Of a DNA stretch of 64,000 bases, positions 1 through 11,859 are shown one piece after another. Under the pieces are notes generated by a model that ran no database searches, was not told the DNA's origin, and worked only from the letters and a program-made list of their open reading frames with translations. The DNA is taken from NCBI GenBank assembly GCA_026874595.1, contig CM049313.1, positions 11,837,508-11,901,507 of the forward strand, given 5' to 3'. Every line of letters begins with the position of its first letter. The stretch's first letter is position 1. This DNA comes from Sipunculus nudus (lineage: Eukaryota; Annelida; Sipuncula; Golfingiida; Sipunculidae). Both the position numbers and the translations under genes were made by a program.

Positions 1-1276
1 CTAGGTATTACGGTTACTTTAAAGATTATGAAGGACAATGACCGATAGCACTGCCTTATAACTCGTTTACCTGAAACTGACACTTATCAAGTATTAGACA
101 GTCGATACACAAATTCAACAGTTGAGATTCCCTGAAAACACTTGTCCCCACAACACCCGACCCGTCACACTTTGCACCTTAAATTCACTGAATTTTTCCC
201 GTCAAATAGAAAAACTGCATTTTTGGGCAGCTTTGTCGTGTAATTTTATAATTTTATTACATATTTTTATTGATATTAACACATAAATATTAAATAGTTT
301 ATTGGTCCTTTACCATATAAAACACATATATTTTTTCGCAAGCTTGATCAAAATAGATGAAAGTTTGATAAGCGGAAAACATTTTAATAGCCTCATTTTT
401 ATACTTCATTCGACTAGCATTGCACTCGTTCTCCTCTAGATAACTACTGTTAAAACGGTAAAGATTGTTGTTTCTGTCACAAAAAACTAGCTACTAGTTC
501 AGATCCCAAACGTCTTTCAAATCTAAATCTATAGTCCATTTCATAATGATCGTTTCACATGAGTCACTTCATAGAGAAATGTCATATATAATCAATCCAC
601 CTCACAGAAAGCGCAATATCTTGTGGCAAGTCATAGGTACCAGGAAAAGTAAAAGTTCTATGATTATTATGAAGTCACCGCATAAATGTATCACAGGTAA
701 AAAGTTCATTTAACAGAAAGCTCACCATCGGTTTGGAAAAATAATTTTAGAAGGATCAGGAAAATCTCCATTCCTCACACTATCAATTGCACACAATATA
801 TGAATAACTTAAAGGGACATATCCGGGGGCAATATTATGCCTTTTCTTTCACACTATCACACTATGCTTTATACAAATGTTTCCCGGCAAAACCATCCCA
901 ATACACGGTCTCAGTACCCGGCATACGGCTGTTGAACACCATGTTATGGCTCTGCGTGTTGGGTCCATAGCAAGGCCGCGTGACCGGAGGTCCGACTGTT
1001 AGCCCCAACACGCGATGTTTCCTCCAGCGGGAACATGTATAACATTTTTGGGCCAAGTCAGTCAGGGAAACTCCTGATTGACACGTGTTGTGGCCAGGCG
1101 ATGCACGCGCTGTTTTTATGTTGACACTTATTATCGCTTCATTCCACTGTTTTAACACTCGTGTATAAGTCTAAGCAACGGTTTCAGGGCAATATTCTGG
1201 CAGGTACAAATTCATTTTCAAGGGAAGAAATATTTTTCTCGCTGATTCAACATGATTTATAGGTGATTGGGTCCCT

Positions 1277-1598
1277 TTAAGTAGGATTGACAGAAGCGAT
1301 TTGTGTGGTTCGTGTTTCAAAGTCTGATGTGCAGCTTGTGGATCGTTTCATGCTTTCATTGTTGAGGTACTTCCGTCGCATGATGGTGTAAGCCGTAGCG
1401 TTGAACACCCCACCCAAGTTACACAGAAACACGATCGCGGTGGTCAGCTCCAGGCTCGGAGTTTCCCATAATGCCCAGACGTCGAAAATGATCATCGTGA
1501 CCCACTGGATAAGGTACGCGAGGACGAAGAGCAGCATGACCTTTGCTGACCTGTAGTATTTCCGCTTCCGCTCCAGGTCGACTTTGGACTTACTGATG
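1277..1598 (-). CDS. Seven-transmembrane receptor, C-terminal exon (TM6-TM7 and tail)
   Basis: Terminal coding exon of a G-protein-coupled-type receptor at the plasma membrane. On the minus strand an acceptor (TTATTTTAG, AG at 1600-1599) opens the exon. One nucleotide completes a split codon, then 20 residues of basic third loop (SKSKVDLERKRKYYRSAKV) lead into a hydrophobic TM6 (VMLLFVLAYLIQWVTMIIF) and a TM7 with the pattern GGVFNATAYTIM. A charged loop with RRKYL and a Ser/Thr-rich tail follow, ending at a stop at 1277. The GxxFxxxAxxIM spacing in TM7 resembles GPR157/cAMP-receptor-like receptors more than rhodopsin-class NPxxY, so that family is a tentative call. The phase fits the donor at 6087 (two nucleotides plus one), although TM5 is missing between the two exons. 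The acceptor abuts, and may be supplied by, antisense LINE sequence. That this is receptor sequence is fairly sure; the subfamily is not. Confidence 0.7.
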
Positions 1599-2995
1599 CT
1601 AAAATAATTTTAGAAAAGCATAAGGAATTTTATCAACAACTATACTCTTCTCAAACAGTTAAGACACAGAATGATATAAATAGGCATTTACCTGTATTAT
1701 CTAAATTAAACTCAAGACCTCTAAGGTACACCTATTACAGAAGAACAATGTCATTTTTCCTTTGAAACTAGGGCTACAGATAAAAGCCCTCGGATATCCG
1801 TTCAATTCTATAATAAAATTTGGCCTCTATCGTGATCATAAATGGTTGCATCGTTATATAAAGCTTTCCAGGAGAGTTATCTTCCTCACAGAAACCTGTT
1901 GTGAATACATAAATTGATAAGAAAAAAACAAAGAGAGGACATTATTTAAAATTGGAGACTTATACATTATTATACTTAGATTACAAAATTTTATCAAAAA
2001 CACTATCGTTAAGAATAACACAAATTCTGCTAGATATTATTAGTGACAGTCAAACAGGATACATTCAAGGTAGATATATAAGAGAAAATATTCGTATTTT
2101 ATTAGATTTGTTGGAATACACAAGAATAAAAGACCCTCCAGAAATACTAATTGGTATAGATATTGAAAAGACATTTGACTCAGTATAATGGATTTTTTTA
2201 TTGCAGTGTTAAGAAAACTTTCCATCATCATTTATAAACTAGATGAAGAGCTTATATAATAAAATAACTATAAATAACGGCGTTACATCTTGATATTTTA
2301 AGGTGGGAGGAGGTGTTCGACAAGGAGACCCTCTTTCACCGTATTGTTTGTATTAGTAGCTGGAATTATGGCAAAATACATAAGGACATCAAAAAAAATA
2401 ATTAATTGAATAAAGGTCTCCAGATTATCATTTTAATTTATCACACTATGCAGACGATACTGTAAGAATAGTAAAGATTTGAGCTCTGCTAATGATTCTT
2501 TAAAATTATAAAAATTGTGGTACTTTCAGTGGGTTAAAATTAAATTTTGAAAAAAATATGGGGGGATGTGCATCCACCAGAGCAGGAATGATGCCATTAG
2601 GGATTAAATGGCCGACTAATCCAGTCAAGTTTTTTGGGTGTACACATATCATATAATAAAAAAACCCACAAAAATTGAATTTCTGCTCTAAATTTAAATC
2701 AGCTCAAAATACATTAAGTATGTGAAATCAAAGAGCATTTTCTTTGCTAGGTAAAAAAACAAATCGTCAAAACTTTCTTTTTTTTTCAAAGTTTTATTAT
2801 TGCCTAGCAAATGAGCCTATACCAGCTGACGTTTGCAAAGAGGTAAAACAAATGATATTCAGATTTTTGTGGAATAAAGATAGAGAAAGAATTAAAAGAG
2901 TTAAATAAACACAAGAAGTAAAACATGGAGGACTTAGACCTAAGTGTTCCGCACGTTGAATCTATAATACATACTTAAGACCAAGGAAGACCATT
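1596..2995 (+). pseudogene. Decayed L1/Tx1-type LINE reverse transcriptase
   Basis: Remnant of a non-LTR retrotransposon ORF2. At 1596-1665 the frame reads like the segment before RT (EKHKEFYQQLYSSQ). At 1952-2188 an open stretch has RT core sequence: LDYKILSKTLSLRI, QTGYIQGRYIRENIR and IGIDIEKTFDSV, the last being the first catalytic Asp region. Near 2300 a shifted frame gives a GVRQGDPLSPY-like motif, and near 2450 HYADDTV, the YADD active site. Near 2870-2950 come WNKDRERIKR and KHGGL, typical of the post-RT region of L1-like elements. Several stops and frameshifts separate these blocks, so it is dead. It lies antisense in the receptor intron and its 5' edge coincides with the acceptor of the receptor's last exon. 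Confidence 0.75.
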
Positions 2996-3869
2996 TGAAG
3001 TATGGTTTGACTATTATATGCAGTCTGTATGTTCTGATGTAATACACCGTATGTATTGAACATTTTCAGTTATAAGAAACGTATCTGTCAAGGGTTTCTT
3101 TTGTAGCAGTTTGTGAAATATTAGAAAATTAGGGCTGTGTTTGTGAGACAGTACTGAAACCTTAACGTCGTGCCGGAATGATGTTTTCTCTCGCGTTTAT
3201 GATTCGAAGGTGCATTCTTGCATCTGTAAAAAGTGAGTTTGTCAAGCTTATGCAGAATTGTGCGCCGGTGTGGGTCCTTATTCTCTAATTTCGAAAGGAG
3301 TTCATGAAACTTATTTGATGAAACAATAAGAGCCTTGCACAGAGCCACAATTGGATCTGTTAATTTGTTTGTTTCTTAGCGCCGCAACTGGATCTGTTTA
3401 ATGCACAGTGTTGCAACTGTCTAGCAAACGGCCTTCGAGTGTAAAAAAATTACAAGTTTTATAAGCAGGATTATTTCTAACGTCTCAAACCATATTCATT
3501 ATGACATTATAAGCAAACTGGAAAATTTGCCTAAACGGAATTTGGAAGGAAAAATAGTTTTTGAGATTCCCGATGTTAAAGCTGTAGAGCCCGTACCCTT
3601 AGAATCTGATTCTTAAAACTTCCGGGAAAATAACTATATCCCACAGCTCCTAAGTTCGATTTAAAATATAATAATATTTATATATGGGGTTCGTGAAAGG
3701 TGTTTTTTATATCCCTGAATTTGACTGAAAAGTTGAACTTCGAATTGTTTTAATAAATACATGTTTAACTGCAGAAGTGCAAAACTAGCAGAAGCTAGTT
3801 CCTGCCAAAGTCTTCATGAAATATTTTGTTTGATAAATTCAATTAGTTGGAGCTTAAGTGTGCTCAACC

Positions 3870-4085
3870 CCAGAAGTAAATCCGGGGGGGGGGGGGTCCA
3901 GGGGGTCCGGACCCCCCCTTTTTTACCCGAAGCAACCTTTTTTAAGGGGTTTTAGACGTAATTTTGCGGCCTGGACCCCCCCCCCCCTTTTCCAGACGTG
4001 ATGACCTTTATTTTAGGATTTTCATTAGTCCTCCTGGGTTGAACCCCCCCCCCCCCTTTTCCTAAATCCTGGATCTGCCCCTGAA
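3870..4085. repeat. Short TIR-type repeat remnant with homopolymer G/C runs
   Basis: The right edge, read on the minus strand, is CAGGGGCAGATCCAGGATTT, the kind of terminus seen in many metazoan MITEs. The body has three C runs of 7-13 and a G run of 13, with TTTTCC or TTTTAC beside each. The left terminus is not clear. No coding content. Confidence 0.4.
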
Positions 4086-5607
4086 CCCTATCTTGTTATT
4101 TTTATACTTGACATCTTAAATGCTCATAAATATTTGTAACTGTTCTGTAACGGAAAACAAAACATACAGAGCTGGGGTATACAAGTAACATATAGGAAAC
4201 ACAGGGCTGACCTCAACCTCCCTGGCATGGGGATCGAAACGCCCATTCAATACTTGAAAAAAAAACTCGGTGAATAGCGGTGTTTAGTGTCACCAGGACG
4301 TTATCTGGAGTGAGGCAAAATAGAATTCAATTCAATGTTTTGTTAATATTGGCGGAGTGTGAAGGCTGATCTGATTTAGAGCTTGAAAATTTAATACAGA
4401 TTGTCCCTTCCACTATCCCTATCCACCTGCTTATTTCGAGATTATTCGGTAAAGCAAAGAAACCCAATACTTTTGCATAAAGGGTAGAAATATGAAATAA
4501 ATCTTGAAATAAATAATCTTTACAGCTTGATTGACTTATCTGATTCATTTCCGGATTATATTTTTGGGACACATGAGTGACTTAAATGGGGAAGCATGTG
4601 CACGGAGCTGGTGCAAATAATTCAATTACATGTATGAGAAAAAGCAGACGGTTTTGATCATTAGGTTGGCAGCTGCATGTTTCTATTTAGTATGCAACGT
4701 ACGTCCTATTTTGACGTTATCGCTGTGGTTTGCTCGCTGTTAATCTCTTAGGCAGTTATTGCGTTTTAGCTGTATACAGACTTCAGCAAACTTACATGAG
4801 ATAAATAATTATATTAATTACGCCATTTCTTTTTTTTTTCTGTCTTTGGTGCAATATAATTTTGATTTGGGAGCCTAACAAAAAGATATTATTGATGAAA
4901 AAGGGCAACGGTGGCCAAAGCCTAGTCACGAAAACGTATACTCCGTTCATAAAAACTCTGTCTACTTATCTTCTTCCATAATTATTTAAATTCTTTGCAT
5001 ATCAATTAATATTCAGCTTTTGTCACTGTAGGGAGTGTGGCGATTTATGATAATTTTAAATTATGAGTTAAACATGTTCATTTTCCTAAAGTGTTGTCTT
5101 TGAAATCACTGTAAAATGATCGTGTCATTTTAAGTGGTCACTATAAATCTGTTCATCCATTTTAAAGATGCATATGTGAAGTAGCAAATGTCGGATAAAG
5201 GGATTCCTATATGTACACTAGCTGCCATTAGCACCTCATGTATGTGTACTGCCAGACGTGTCTTGTATTAAATATTCTGCTTATGCATTTCATGAAATCA
5301 TGAAATCTCGCAATACCGTATACCTGCATAAGATGTCATTATTCAAATCATTTCTTTTATTGAACCTATTCAAGAGAGAGTTATACTGTGCCGTCAGCAC
5401 GTCGCCACATTCGTCAGTTTTATTTTGGGGAATGGGTAAATTTTATACCATTTTCCACACATATTATCACCAAAGAAGCAAGTGGATAGAGGAGGCTGAA
5501 TGAAACATGAATGTATGCAGCACTTATAACAGTTTTTTTACTACAACTATCACGGTATATTGCTTGACTGATCGATCACCTTAATGTGATAAAATATGTA
5601 TCTCTAT

Positions 5608-5760
5608 TTACAGATTAGTAATGTGACTTACCCTGTTATTAAGATTAAGGAACCCTTTGTTTATCAAGATAAAATTCATTATTACTTATATATCGAAATA
5701 TGACGTCAAAACAGCAGTACAACCCTGGTACATAAAGCGAATACAGCTTACCATTAATTA
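5608..5760 (-). pseudogene. Degenerate tandem duplicate of the receptor TM4 exon end
   Basis: The minus strand reads YSLYVPGLYCCFDVIFRYIS, clearly related to YSLGIPGLYCCFGVIYGYIG of the receptor exon ending at 6087. The similarity continues into the flanking intron: 5613-5650 and 5980-6020 share TGTGACTNACC and AAGATYAAGGAA blocks at the same spacing. A segment of about 150-200 bp was therefore duplicated in tandem, offset about 370 bp. The copy has lost the exon's donor and runs to a stop near 5645, so it is probably a dead pseudo-exon. A GTAAGT donor-like site at about 5632 could still allow an aberrant exon. Confidence 0.65.
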
Positions 5761-6086
5761 CAAAAAAGTAGGAGAATAGTGGTAGTCGAATGGCTCTATT
5801 ATATATACTCTGTTGATAGAACTGCCACTTAATTTTTTTTTGGCTGAAAGTACTCCTTTGGGGTTTAACTTTTACGCCTATCGAGGAAAAATAACAATCT
5901 CGTTTCATTTTGATTTTTATTATGGTTTATTCAAGGACTAACCCATCACCTAACTTAAAAACTAACTGTATCGGACTTTTACAAATTGGTCATGTGACTG
6001 ACCTTGATATCAAGATCAAGGAAAAACTTGTGAATACTTTGCGTGAAAATATCAAGAATGTTTGCAAAGGTTAAATTCATACTCAC

Positions 6087-6985
6087 CATGCACCGCTGAA
6101 ACCAATATATCCATATATGACACCAAAACAACAGTAAAGGCCTGGTATACCGAGCGAATACAGCAAGAGACGCCAATCCCAGCGTCCTAGGTTAATCTTC
6201 TTCTGCCAAATGACCAAGCAACACGCGCTGACTGCCGTAAACAAGACAACCAAGCCCTGTCCCAAGATGAACTGGGCGAGTAAGACGCCGAAAAAGGCAC
6301 AGAGCGGTCCTGGGGGTTGGGTGAGAGTCGCTATGATATAAACATGGTCCATTGTGTGGGAGCCGCTGTAGGCAAGGTCAAAAAGTGCAAGGTAGATAAC
6401 CAAACGTTCCCCAATGGTCCAACTGTAAAACCCGCGGTTTTTCTTGCGTTTCTCGTCAATGAAGAGGAACAATATTGTGCATACACTCACCAAGGCACTA
6501 AAACTGCAAGAAAATATTCCCAAATAATGTATGATATCAAAGTACGGTTCCCCGAACCACAACAAGGGCATCCCGCTTTCAACATTAACCTGTGTCGACG
6601 AAACTTCACTGGTCACGTTTGTTGGATGATTGGTCGTATAAGTTGTGTTCTCAGAGGTAGTATTTCGCACATTCCAGGCAGTTGACATGGCATGGAGAAA
6701 ACTGCTATTTAACACGCTTTCACTGGTTTTCATGACTTGGTGAAAACTGCTATCAGACATGCTTTCACTGGTTGTCATGGCTTGGTGAAAACTGCTATCA
6801 GACATGCTTTCACTGGTTGTCATGGCTTGGTGAAAACTGCTTTCAGACATACTTTCACTGGTTGTCATGGCTTGGTGAAAACTGCTATCAGACATACTTT
6901 CACTGGTTTTCATGGCTTGGAGAAAACTGCTATTAGACATTTTTTCGCTGATTAGTTCTTTCGGAGAGGTCCTTTTTTCTGTCAT
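6087..6985 (-). CDS. Seven-transmembrane receptor, N-terminal exon (repeat domain, TM1-TM4)
   Basis: Large exon of the same receptor as 1277-1598. An acceptor (CCGTGTTTAG) ends at 6995. The first ATG in frame is 6985, and the donor is CATG|GTGAGT with its last exon base at 6087 (phase 2). There is no signal peptide. The first about 16 residues are followed by six 15-residue repeats (residues 16-105), then a Thr/Asn-rich stretch with sequons NTT, NTT and NVT. TM1 is IIHYLGIFSCSFSALVSVCT, TM2 lies around VIYLALFDLAYS, TM3 around CAFFGVLLAQFILGQGL, and TM4 around LLLYSLGIPGLYCCFGVIYG. There is no DRY after TM3 (CCLVIWQKK instead), which argues against rhodopsin class; GPR157/cAMP-receptor-like is my best guess. 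The Ser/Thr-rich, sequon-bearing N-terminus suggests a glycosylated extracellular stalk. An upstream coding exon in frame is possible because the frame stays open to the acceptor. Confidence 0.7.
6671..6940 (-). repeat. Coding minisatellite, six 45-bp units
   Basis: Six in-frame 45-bp units encode variants of MSDSSFHQAMTTSES. Units 2-4 differ from each other at one residue. Unit 1 carries NSSFLQAMK and unit 6 is diverged (VLNSSFLHAMSTAWN). The inner units are the most alike, as expected of an array expanding by unequal exchange. The opposite strand is also open here, but only as a by-product of the repeat. Confidence 0.9.
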
Positions 6986-7306
6986 TGTTACCAACTAAAC
7001 ACGGTTGTTAAAATTCTTTGTTGACGTTTCGTTGATCCTTACAAAGTGGCTGCCCTTTCTGTGCGTGAAATATTACATTGATACTCCGCATTCGGAATGC
7101 ATATGATGAGCGACCAACGGTTTCTTTGATTCTTCACTGTCGGTTGTAGTCACCAGTTTATCTGTAAATAACACAGGTAATAAAGAACAAACAGAATAAG
7201 TTTGTATAAGTGTTAACAGTTTTCCGGAAAACAAACTAGGTTCCAAAAATTTCTTACAACATTGCATAGAGTATTACCTTAAGACAATTTCAACTCTGGG
7301 ACTCAC

Positions 7307-7456
7307 ATTTTTATAACTATATGCTGCTATCGATCGTTCCAAAGCAGTAACATCCGCGCTGTAGCGGGCTTGACAGCACTGTTCATATGACATCCCAGTG
7401 TCCTGCTTAAATATGACAGTCTGCTGACGATGCCCTGTGTTGATTTGTTTTTGCAT
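7307..7456 (-). CDS. Possible upstream exon of the receptor (weak)
   Basis: Fifty codons from ATG 7456 run to a good donor, AAAAAT|GTGAGT, with the last exon base at 7307 (phase 0). Joined to the acceptor at 6994 the frame would stay open into the receptor exon. The encoded stretch has no signal peptide and no recognised domain (it contains SYEQCCQARYSADVTALERS). It could equally be a 5'-UTR exon or chance. The support is only the donor, the compatible phase and a locally higher GC content. Confidence 0.25.
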
Positions 7457-8003
7457 TCTCCAGTGACAGGATCAGATATTCATAAATTACTGCATATTAC
7501 TTTGAAACGTTTTCTTAATTCCATGCGGTAAAGAAACATTATTTATTCTTTTGCACACACATAATTAATGCCAAGCTAAGGAAACGGTAATCAGTATAAT
7601 GTAAAAGCTAAAGTGACATTTCATGGAGATGGTTGGAATTTACATTTAATTTTTTTTTCACCGTAATGCTAGTAATACAGGATCTAACAAATGTAACCCG
7701 GTAGCCATATGCTCTTTTGCAGTAAAAAAATGGTAGATAAAGATAACGTGTATCACTTAATTTTTATATCATGAAGATAATTTTTTAACGTTATTGCGTT
7801 ATATTGGAGGCCATATTTTAAAGGAAATCCTAGAACCGCACAAACTCGTAATTTAGCCTTCCCCGTCAGCAAAAAATGTGGCCTATATATAGGGTCCATT
7901 TTTGAGGCTTTTTTAAGGTCAAGAGACCTAGATTATCAGAGAGAGAGAGAGAGAGTGTGAACCGGAGAGATTTTAAATTTATGATCGAGCCATTACCAGT
8001 TTA

Positions 8004-8063
<60 letters not shown>

Positions 8064-9710
8064 ACTTATTTGTATAAAATATTATGAATTAACTACAAAT
8101 GAAAGTATATAGAATATATATATGTATACAATTATAACAGGAATAAACAAATCTGACAAGCGTATACAAGTGCAAATAATAAGTTATATAGCCATAATAC
8201 TAGAGATCAATGAAATCAAATTTATACTTAAGTGAGTAAAAGGGACTTATTTTCAGTCTGGAACGGAAACAAAATTAAAAAAAATAAGAAAAATAAACTG
8301 CTCAAATCTAGAATAACTACTATACACTTTCCATTTACGACTGCACGAATGGGTTCAGCTGCATGTAATAATGTACCCTGTGTCTACCTATCTTAATATT
8401 AGGCCTCATAACGCATATACCGGCCACATCACAGCCAATGGTATGCTTCTGTCTGTTGGTACATGTAGGGATAAATGCCCTTTTAGTTGTACACAGTAGA
8501 TATGAGGCCCTTAAAGAAAAAAAAGATTCGAAATAAAATTACGAAACTGATTAAATTGAGAGTGTTTATATTCCTTGTCAAACCAATTGCATTTTGCATT
8601 GTATTTTATTGAAATAAGGAACTTCAGCAATACTTTTCTAATGATATTAAGGAGGCAAAAGCCAAACTCACCCTCGCCCTGTCGTGAGCAGTATTAAATG
8701 GCCATGCATGTGGTGGAACAGCCACTGCTAAACGCTATCTAATGACCGGCAAGTACTCTACAAGTGCCGGTAGTGTTCAATGATAAAATAATATTGACCA
8801 GTAAATGAACATACTGAGGTTGACAAAGTCTGTACGGACATTTGTACATTGAAGTGTACATTAACTGGATACAGTATTTGGATAATGGCGGTAAACATTG
8901 CACAGTGGTCCATTAAAAGTAGTATTCCTCGTTAAAAATTACAGATGCTTGCTTTATGATTTTGATTTCTATATCAATTATTTAGCAAGGCGCGGCTAAC
9001 ATAAACAGTATCAGGAAACACGTGACTAGCGGTAAACGGTAAGGGTTTCGCCAAGGGATGATCTTGCGAGGTAAGACTCCCTAACAAAATAGTAAAATTT
9101 CAGCTGTATCACACAGGTTTTCCATTACGAGTTAATTACGAAAACAGACGCTACCACACTAGTTAATATAAGCAATTATGTTTATAATATAGGCTTTGTT
9201 TAATCTGCACTCTGATTCCTTCAGATAGTAGACTTATACCAGCTTGCAAGCCTGTATTGTAATTAGCTGTTCGAGTGCTGTTAATGTTATAAAGCCTGAT
9301 AAAGTTTGACACCACTCGAGCATACGGGTCTTGTCAGATTTAATGCGGTTTTGAATTAAAAAACTAATATTCAGGGAGATTATGAGATGTAATTAGATCA
9401 TACATATAAGTGTCCTTTCGCAGAAGTGGTCTTTATGATATCAAATACTATTTTGCGTCTGTCTTTTAGCAGTTTTTTTAATCTATGCCCGAAAGGTAAT
9501 GGTCATAAAACTCCACTGTGATGTGATGGTCTGAAGTCGTCTTTTTCTCATAACCTTACGACTGAAGAAACACAATTAATCTTAGTTCAAATATGAAAGA
9601 CGGTCCCAACAGTCTTATCCGGTGTTTGGGATTTCATCTTTTCCCACGAAGGAAGGAGTCCCGAGGTTTTGAACCGAACGTTAGTTTTCCTGATATGTTA
9701 AGTTTTCATT
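7457..9710. other. No gene seen
   Basis: AT-rich non-coding sequence. Apart from a short GA tract (7939-7955) and the (AT)n tract at 8008-8063, I see no coding, splice-bounded or RNA gene signal. Confidence 0.6.
8008..8063. repeat. (AT)n microsatellite
   Basis: About 55 bp of almost pure TA/AT with one AAA interruption. Confidence 0.95.
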
Positions 9711-11290
9711 AGCTCAGCTGACTGTAAGTCATCTGAGCTATAGCGATCACCCTTTGTCCGTCGTCCGTCTGTCCGTCTGTCTGTCCGTCTGTCCGTCCGT
9801 CCGTTAACCTGGCACAAATCGTAACCGCTGGACCTAGAAACTTGCAACTTGACATTCTGAGAGACCTATGAAAAGTCTCCATGGAAACCAGAAATAAGGT
9901 CTCTGTTACCCATATCCTTTGACCTATGGAGCCCCAAAGTACACCCCCCCCCCAGAATAGTCAAAAATTTCATACAAAAACTTCAATATCTCATTAACAA
10001 CATCACTGATGGTCATGATTTGTTGGCATACATATTGATCAAGAGATGTTTCATCAGTTTCTGCAGACTGGTGGCGCCACCTGTATTTTTCGATTCTTTA
10101 CGAATTGTTTTCTCTATTTTTGAGACCTTTAAAAATGTGAACATCTGTAACAGGGCACAAATCGTAAAGACTGGACCTAGAATCTTCATTCTTGACACAG
10201 TGAGAGACCTATGAAAAGTCTCCATGGAAACCAGAAATTAGGTCTCTGTTACCCATATCCTTTGACCTATGGAGCCCCAAAGTACCCCCCCCCCCAGAAT
10301 AGTCAAAAATTTCATACAAAAACTTCAATATCTCATTAACTACATCACTGATGGTCATGATTTGTTGGCATACATATTGATCAAGAGATGTTTCATCAGT
10401 TTCTGCAGACTGGTGGCGCCACCTGTATTTTTCGATTCTTTACGATTTTTTTTCTCTATTTTTGAGACCTTTAAAAATGTGGACATCTGTTAACAGGGCA
10501 CAAATCGTAAAGACTGGACCTAGAATCTTCATATTTGACATTCTGAGAGGCCTATAAAAAGTCTCCATGGAAACCAGAAATTAGGTCTCTGTTGCTCATA
10601 TCCTTCGAGCTATGGGCCCCAAAGTACCCCCCAGAATAGTCAAAAATTTCATACAAAAACTGAAGTATCTCAATAACTACAACACTGATGGACATAATTT
10701 TTTGCATACACATTGATCATGAGGTGTTCCATCAGTTTCTGCAGACTGGGTGCGCCACCTCTATTTTTTTCAAATTTTTACGAATTTTTTTCTCTATTTT
10801 TGAGACCTTTTAAGATGTGGTTTTCTGTCAACAGGGTACAAATAGTCACAACTGGACCTAGAATCTTCATTCTTGTCATGCAAGGAGGCCCATGAAAAGT
10901 GTCTGTGGAAACCTGAAATTAGGTCTCTGTTTCCTATATCCTTCAAGCTATAGGACTCCGAAGTATCCCTCAGAATAATGGAAAATTTGATACAAAAGCT
11001 GAAGTATCTGAACAACTAATGCAGAGATCACCATGATTCTTTGCATGTATGTTGACCATTAAGTGTTTTTATTAGTTTCTGCAGACTGGTGGAGCCACCT
11101 TTTTTTAAGTTTACGCATTTTTTCTCTATTTTTGAAATATATATAAATGCAGACACAATTTTGGCCTGTTGGTTAATCTGTTTGATGCTTCAGTTGAATT
11201 GGTTATACTACCATTCAGATGATAAAATTTCCTTTTGCGAATCTCTTCCCAGTCAGCTGAACGTCATGACCCATGGGTCACTTGTTCAAC
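9711..11290 (+). mobile_element. Pearl/Helitron-like non-autonomous element with four 343-bp tandem units
   Basis: The 5' edge is a near-perfect 13-bp hairpin (9711-9723 with 9727-9739, AGCTCAGCTGACT). A CGTCCGTCTGTCC tract follows (9758-9803), then tandem units starting at 9811, 10154, 10497 and 10835. The first three start points are exactly 343 bp apart. Each unit begins GGCACAAATCGTAA, has CCATGGAAACCAGAAAT and a C run, and ends in TTTTGAGACCTTTAAAAATG. The fourth is the most diverged. The 3' edge is AGTCAGCTGAACGTC followed by the palindrome TGACCCATGGGTCA (11267-11280) and CTTGTT. This layout (microsatellite tract, tandem core, palindromic end) matches bivalve pearl elements, thought to be Helitron/Helentron derivatives; that assignment is by family knowledge, not by a search. 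It has no protein coding. Confidence 0.65.
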
Positions 11291-11859
11291 AATTTATAGA
11301 ATGAAAATTCAAAATTTCATTTTTAGGATAGAAAGAATCATGATAGAGAAAAAAAAACCAAATGTACACTTTTGAGATACTGTAATGTAGTTAATATTAG
11401 TACACTAAAAAAGTGGTTTACTGTTACTGGGGGCTTATAATAGTATACCTTTTTTAAATGTTTCAAAATTATGTGAAAATGAATGTAAAATTCAAATTTT
11501 TTATAATATCAGAAAGATCACTCTACCGGTTTTAAAGAAATGTATTCTTTATGGGGTCTAATATGAATATAAACTACTTTTTTTATTGAATTTAGGTTTA
11601 GGTGTTTCAAACATTGATGCTTCCCTTAAAAGGATTGATGAGTGGAATATCAGTAGGAGAAGTGTTGTCTGTGAGACCTTGAAAACTGTGGCAAGTTGGA
11701 CCATGTTCGAACTTGACCTAGCCCGTTATAAGATAAATGAGTGGTGCGAGTATCATGGTGGCTTGGCCTCTCATTCTCTTTGACTTAATGAACCTACATC
11801 CTTTCTAGCATGAGAACCTCTGTACCTTGAAAATTGCGTCTAGGTCACACATGCATGCT

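Noticed and set aside
862-1158. 98-codon minus-strand frame downstream of the receptor
   Set aside because: No domain, no splice context; it likely lies in the 3' UTR or downstream repeat DNA.
6737-6955. Plus-strand open frame with GCHGLVKTA repeats
   Set aside because: Opposite-strand shadow of the receptor's 45-bp coding repeats.
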